From positions 248,001 to 312,000 of the forward strand of contig NZ_BIMF01000002.1 in NCBI RefSeq assembly GCF_004000945.1: a DNA stretch of 64,000 nucleotides, written 5' to 3'. The notes beneath the pieces are model-generated. The model searched no databases, had not been told where the DNA came from, and saw only the letters and a list, made by a program, of their open reading frames with translations. Below are positions 60,240 through 64,000 of the stretch, piece by piece (position 1 is the first letter of the stretch; every line of letters begins with the position of its first letter). The position numbers were made by a program, and so were the translations under genes. This stretch comes from Paenibacillus lautus NBRC 15380 (lineage in GTDB: Bacteria > Bacillota > Bacilli > Paenibacillales > Paenibacillaceae).

Positions 60240-61322
60240 TCAGTCCAGGTAAACGGCTTTGCCGAGTTTTGCGGATTCGTATAGAGCTTCCAAAATTCGA
60301 GATACAACATATGCCTGTTCCGGGGTAACGACAGGATCTTTATCCTGATCGATTGCCTCGATCCATCTTCTCATCTCAACATCCGGAGCCTGCTCCTTCT
60401 TACCGTCGTAGAACGCCACTCCGCCGGAATTCAATTCGATCTCGTTTGTGTACAGACGACTGAATTTCTCGCCGTTGATGCGAAGACCGTTCTTCATGTC
60501 GGCTCCGCCTTCCGAACCGCTCAGCGTACATTTGGCTTCATCGATATCCAGCGTATTGAGCGCCCAGCTGGATTCCAGCATAATGGTCGCGCCATTCTCC
60601 ATTACAATCATGCCGAACGCGGAATCCTCTACGGTGAATTTTTCCGGATCCCATGGTCCCCAAGCGTTTGCCGCGTTCTCCTTGCGGGACAATTCATGGT
60701 ATGTGGTACCGAGGACAATTTTCGGTTTGTAATTATCCATCATCCAGAGGGTCAAATCGAGAGCATGCGTACCGATATCGATAAGCGGCCCGCCGCCTTG
60801 TTTTTCCTCATCCAAAAATACGCCCCAAGTCGGAACAGCTCTTCTTCTTACAGCATGAGCTTTGGCAAAATAAATATTTCCGAGTTCACCGGCTTCGCAT
60901 ACTTGTTTCAAATAAAGACTATCTTCACGGAATCGGTTATTGTATCCAATCGTTAATTTCTTGCCTGTGCGCTCCGCGGTTTCCATCATCCGCTTCGCAT
61001 CCGCAGCCGTTTTGGCCATCGGTTTCTCGCACATGACATGTTTACCTGCTTCAAGCGAAGCAATGGAAATCTCGGCATGCGAGTCATTAGGCGTCAGAAC
61101 ATGAATGATATCTATGCTTTGATCCTGCAGCAACTCTTTATAGTCGCTGTACACTTTTGCTTCCTCGATACCGTACTTGCTAGCAGCTGCTTCCGCCCGG
61201 TCAAGGACGATATCACAGAATGCCACGAGCTCCACGTTGTTTAATCTGCTTAAGCTCGGCAGGTGCTTCCCGTTTGCGATACCGCCGCAGCCGATAATTC
61301 CAATACGATAAACTTTTGACAT
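60240..61322 (-). CDS. Gfo/Idh/MocA family oxidoreductase
   Basis: A 360-residue NAD(P)-dependent dehydrogenase-like protein. The Rossmann motif is GIIGCGGIANGKH at residues 8-20, the EKP motif is HVMCEKPMAKT, and the catalytic helix holds GGGPLIDIGTHALDLTLWMM, with Asp and His in the usual places. Unlike the homologue at 20121-21407 it has no cysteine insertion. It would oxidise a sugar or inositol derivative. It stands alone with its own terminator and a long 5' region. Confidence 0.88.
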   Translation of the reverse strand: MSKVYRIGIIGCGGIANGKHLPSLSRLNNVELVAFCDIVLDRAEAAASKYGIEEAKVYSDYKELLQDQSIDIIHVLTPNDSHAEISIASLEAGKHVMCEKPMAKTAADAKRMMETAERTGKKLTIGYNNRFREDSLYLKQVCEAGELGNIYFAKAHAVRRRAVPTWGVFLDEEKQGGGPLIDIGTHALDLTLWMMDNYKPKIVLGTTYHELSRKENAANAWGPWDPEKFTVEDSAFGMIVMENGATIMLESSWALNTLDIDEAKCTLSGSEGGADMKNGLRINGEKFSRLYTNEIELNSGGVAFYDGKKEQAPDVEMRRWIEAIDQDKDPVVTPEQAYVVSRILEALYESAKLGKAVYLD

Positions 61323-61651
61323 GAATCATCACCATCACTTTTCATTATTTTTTTAATAACATCAATTATAAAGTCCTGCCTATCCATGACGCCTTAAAGA
61401 GCAGGCGGGCTTTTATGTATGTAATTCTGCCACAACATCTCTTCGGTCTCCGGATAAGAACTTAGCGGCCATGACATCCACATATAAGGTATCACATCTC
61501 ACTCATTTTTTTAGTCCAACTATGCGACAAATCATATATAAAATTACGACATCATCATGATGATAACGTCACCGGCAAATGGTCTCTTGCCACTCATTCT
61601 AAGTAGTTTACATAATATAATTTATGAAAAAATGAATTCTACCATATCTAC
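61323..61651. other. Intergenic region with a perfect palindrome
   Basis: ATCATCATGATGAT (61551-61564) is a 14-bp perfect palindrome that could be an operator of the downstream oxidoreductase gene. No ORF with an SD is present, and no clear terminator follows the SDR gene. Confidence 0.5.
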
Positions 61652-62434
61652 TTACAAAGCCGGCGCTGAACCCCCGTCAATATTAATGGAAGTTCCAGTA
61701 ACATAGGAGGCAGCATCAGATGCCAAAAAAACGATGACTTTTGCCGCTTCTTCCGTGTTTCCAATACGTCCTAGCGGAATATTGTGCCGCGTATCCCTTG
61801 CGTACTGTTCCCATGTCAGTTCGGGTTCTTCCCGTTTCCATCGCTCTTCAAGCTGTGCGCTGCGGATCATTCCGATACACACGGTGTTTACTCTGATATG
61901 GTCAGGTGCCAGATCGCGACTCATGGCCTTGGTCATGGCCTGCCCCGCCGCTCGGCTGACGCTGCTGGGCATGGACGCAGCAGGCGGCGTCTTGGCCCAG
62001 GATGTGGTAACATTAATAATCGCACCTCCGCCGGACTCCCGCATAGGAGGGACGGCTGCACGTGCAAATCGAATCGCGCCAAACAGCTTGAGATCCAGAT
62101 CAGATGCCCATTGTTCGTCATCGATCAGCTCAAACGGCTTCGCAGCAGCGGTTCCGGCATTGTTCACCAGAATATCAAGCTGTCCATAATGCTGCACGGT
62201 ATCGGTTACCGCTTTAATACAGTCCTCCGGTTTCGTCACATCCGCTGTTATGGTTAGCGTTTCGATATCCGCTGCTTGCCGGATATGGTCTGCCGCAGTT
62301 TTTAACTGCTCCTCGTCCCGTGCACAAATAGCAACCTTGGCACCTTCGAGCGCAAACGTCACCGCGGCTTCAAGGCCTATGCCTCTGCTCCCTCCGGTGA
62401 TCAACACAACCTTTCCTGTCAGTCCCAAGTCCAT
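61652..62434 (-). CDS. Short-chain dehydrogenase/reductase without the usual Tyr/Lys pair
   Basis: A 260-residue SDR. The cofactor motif TGGSRGIG is at 13-20, NNAG at 91-94, and the catalytic Ser is probably Ser145. At the YxxxK position it reads SSVSR (157-161), so Tyr is Ser and Lys is Arg; the following AAGQAMTKAMSRDLAPDHIR is normal. The C-terminus SDAASYVTGTSINIDGG is intact. It may be a divergent SDR subgroup or a non-catalytic protein. SD AAAGGAG is 10 nt before ATG. Confidence 0.85.
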   Translation of the reverse strand: MDLGLTGKVVLITGGSRGIGLEAAVTFALEGAKVAICARDEEQLKTAADHIRQAADIETLTITADVTKPEDCIKAVTDTVQHYGQLDILVNNAGTAAAKPFELIDDEQWASDLDLKLFGAIRFARAAVPPMRESGGGAIINVTTSWAKTPPAASMPSSVSRAAGQAMTKAMSRDLAPDHIRVNTVCIGMIRSAQLEERWKREEPELTWEQYARDTRHNIPLGRIGNTEEAAKVIVFLASDAASYVTGTSINIDGGSAPAL

Positions 62435-62579
62435 GTTCTATCGGCTCCTTTACCTTGATTTATCGGACAATTACTCCTAGATAGCTTCAACATCGAGGAG
62501 GAGTTTTCCTCTTTCATTCCTTGGATTCTCCGGCTCTATTGCCCTGTTAGCCTCATCCATGGCAGCCCGTCAAGACAGC

Positions 62580-62606
62580 AAAAAAAGCCGCGATGAATTC
62601 GCGGCT
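62580..62606 (-). terminator. Terminator of the trehalose operon
   Basis: AGCCGCGA-5 nt-TCGCGGCT with a T run on the minus strand, just after treR. Confidence 0.85.
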
Positions 62607-62618
62607 AAATAATCACTT

Positions 62619-63356
62619 CTATTGGTCTCCAAAATCATGATTGGATTCTCTTCTTGCAAAATCAACGAACTGAAACTTATCCAATCGATGTCTCGATTCC
62701 GTATATTGAAAAAGCGTGGTGTCTTCCAAATGTACGTATCCCCGGACGACGACAACATGCGTATCATTTCCGATATCCATATAGGCTTGGTCCATGGCCG
62801 TGGCACGTTCAACAGAGATTATTTTTTTCGAGTAGCTGATTTTTAGATGGAGTGTATGCTCCAGGTATTCATAAATGGAATCGCCCGTAATTTCCTTCGT
62901 TAACCCAGAAACGATGTCGGCAAGCAAGTAATCGATATCGAGAATGATACGCTCCCCTTCGATTTCCCTGGCACGGATCACCTTCCATACGAGCTGGTCC
63001 GGACGGATTTGAAGCTCCTTCGCAATGCTCTCCCCTGCAGGGATGCGTTCGGTTACGTAAACAAGCGTTCGGCTCTTTCTTCCTAACCGTTCGGCAAGCT
63101 CTTTATAACTGACGAGCCCCGTTACCGGGAAGTTCATTCTTCCTGTATCCAGCACAAATGAACCTTTACCTTTTACTTTATGGATGTAACCATTTTGAGC
63201 CAGCAAATTAAGTCCCTTGCGCACCGTTTCCCTTGTAATTTGATAGGTTGCCGCAAGCTCGTTTTCCGAGGGAAGCTTGCTGCCGGGTTGGAGAGCGCCG
63301 GTTTCAATTTGATCGGCATAATCTTTGTATAGCGTCCAATAAATGTTATTTGTCAT
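62619..63356 (-). CDS. treR: Trehalose operon repressor TreR (GntR family, UTRA domain)
   Basis: A 245-residue regulator. A GntR winged helix (1-70: LPSENELAATYQITRETVRK, GLNLLAQNGYIHKVKGKGSF) is joined to a UTRA ligand domain. FPVTGLVSYKELAERLG, SIYEYLEHTLHLKISYSKK and LFQYTESRHRLDKFQFVDFA follow Bacillus TreR closely. It binds trehalose-6-phosphate and then leaves its operator. It lies 63 bases after the PTS gene and ends at a terminator, so it closes the operon. Confidence 0.93.
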   Translation of the reverse strand: MTNNIYWTLYKDYADQIETGALQPGSKLPSENELAATYQITRETVRKGLNLLAQNGYIHKVKGKGSFVLDTGRMNFPVTGLVSYKELAERLGRKSRTLVYVTERIPAGESIAKELQIRPDQLVWKVIRAREIEGERIILDIDYLLADIVSGLTKEITGDSIYEYLEHTLHLKISYSKKIISVERATAMDQAYMDIGNDTHVVVVRGYVHLEDTTLFQYTESRHRLDKFQFVDFARRESNHDFGDQ

Positions 63357-63419
63357 CCCATTATCACCATCAGCTATTGTACCATGTTCCAGTGACTATT
63401 ACATGTAACATAGAAACCG

Positions 63420-64000
63420 TCAGACTTCATTACCAAGAGACACTTGCAATACTCGAGTTTCCCCCGGGATCGCTTCACCTACAAACTCGTGAACCTCTTG
63501 AATATGGTCTTGTCCATCTGGAATAATAATCGGCGTAATGACGGGCAATCCGGCTTGTTCAATACGTTCGATATCAAATTCAAGCAGAAGCTGTCCTTGG
63601 GTTACTTCGGCCCCAGTTTCCACAAGCGCGGTAAATCCCTCACCTTTTAAAGAGACGGTGTTAATACCCACATGAATGAGAACCTGTACCCCGTTCTTAT
63701 CGGTTAAAATAATCGCATGTTTACTTTTCTTGATCAGATGCGCGACTTGTCCGTCAAACGGAGCATACACTTTCCCTTCGGACGGGATGATGGCGATGCC
63801 CTGACCCATCTGTTTGTCCGCAAAGGCAGGGTCGGGTACCTCAGACAAGGAAACCACAGTCCCTTTAATCGGCGCCATGATATCGACTGCGGCTTTTTGC
63901 ACAGCTTCCGTAGTTGGACTATTCTCCGTTAACGATGACGCTGATTGACGGTTGTCGTTCGTTTCAGCCATTACCGCTTGATCTCTTGAGACGGTGTCGG
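63420..64000 (-). CDS. PTS permease C-terminal part with glucose-type IIA domain (probable TreP), 5' end outside window
   Basis: The frame is open to the right edge, so this is the 3' part of a longer gene. The last 150 residues are a complete EIIA-Glc domain: APIKGTVVSLSEVPDPAF, the active-site block VLIHVGINTVSLKGEGF with phospho-His, and TPIIIPD. A Ser/Thr/Glu/Asn-rich linker (RQSASSLTENSPTTEA) precedes it, as in fused EIIBCA proteins. An ATG at 63971 could be read as a start, but the linker continues in frame beyond it. With treR next it is probably the trehalose EII. Confidence 0.8.
   Translation of the reverse strand, partial: DTVSRDQAVMAETNDNRQSASSLTENSPTTEAVQKAAVDIMAPIKGTVVSLSEVPDPAFADKQMGQGIAIIPSEGKVYAPFDGQVAHLIKKSKHAIILTDKNGVQVLIHVGINTVSLKGEGFTALVETGAEVTQGQLLLEFDIERIEQAGLPVITPIIIPDGQDHIQEVHEFVGEAIPGETRVLQVSLGNEV

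Noticed and set aside
1808-62606. Recurrent AAAAAAGCCGC...GCGGCT hairpins scattered over the window, at first sight a REP-like repeat family
   Set aside because: Each lies just after a gene end with the T run in the right direction; loops and stem lengths differ. They are convergent Rho-independent terminators, not a mobile repeat.

Overview
The window looks like a chromosomal segment of a spore-forming Bacillota of the Paenibacillaceae, most likely a Paenibacillus. The evidence is a GerA-type spore germination operon, YesM/YesN-type two-component pairs beside LplABC-type sugar importers, several AraC regulators, TreR with a fused glucose-type PTS IIA domain, strong AGGAGG ribosome sites with frequent TTG/GTG starts, and mixed base composition. 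I saw no rRNA, tRNA, insertion sequence, phage gene or CRISPR array. Most genes lie on the minus strand. Starts were re-chosen from Shine-Dalgarno (SD) placement, so many differ from the longest open frame.

Layout. 1-3.7 kb: GNAT acetyltransferase (cut by the edge) with its TetR regulator, a DUF2798 membrane protein, an FAD amine oxidase and a VOC protein. 3.8-7.6 kb: ECF sigma factor, membrane anti-sigma factor and two secreted copies of the anti-sigma ectodomain. 7.7-11.8 kb: drug-efflux MFS, lipase-like hydrolase and TetR regulator behind one palindromic operator. 12.2-14.1 kb: Lsa-type ABC-F antibiotic-resistance ATPase behind a leader with a 42-codon ORF and a terminator. 14.3-16.1 kb: mscL, OsmC, DinB. 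16.2-19.4 kb: type III polyketide synthase, methyltransferase and flavoprotein. 20.1-28.3 kb: histidine kinase, response regulator, sugar ABC importer and Gfo/Idh/MocA oxidoreductase. 28.4-30.2 kb: phytanoyl-CoA dioxygenase-type gene with divergent AraC. 30.3-32.6 kb: small unknown and membrane proteins. 32.7-34.4 kb: kinase-HD protein plus RNA ligase, a compact RNA repair cassette. 34.6-39.4 kb: second sugar importer with a GntR/LacI regulator and three operator-like boxes. 39.8-43.1 kb: large surface lipoprotein with a predicted propeller. 43.6-50.8 kb: DMT exporter, a second AraC/PhyH pair, an ADP-ribosylglycohydrolase/AraC pair, and a TetR/zinc dehydrogenase operon. 51-57 kb: membrane protein, ribbon-helix-helix protein and the ger operon. 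57-59.1 kb: a second ECF sigma/anti-sigma pair. 59.5-64 kb: DUF3189, Gfo/Idh/MocA, an atypical SDR, treR and the 3' end of a PTS permease gene.

Taken together, the genes suit a soil or plant-associated saprotroph that imports several sugars, using CUT1 importers that lack their own ATPase here and probably share an MsmX-type ATPase. Oxidoreductases and AraC-controlled dioxygenases process uptake products, with catabolite control suggested by cre-like sites on promoters. Envelope and antibiotic stress are handled by ECF systems, efflux and ABC-F. The most interesting items are the RNA repair cassette, the sigma system with stand-alone sensor domains, the ABC-F leader, and the polyketide cluster.
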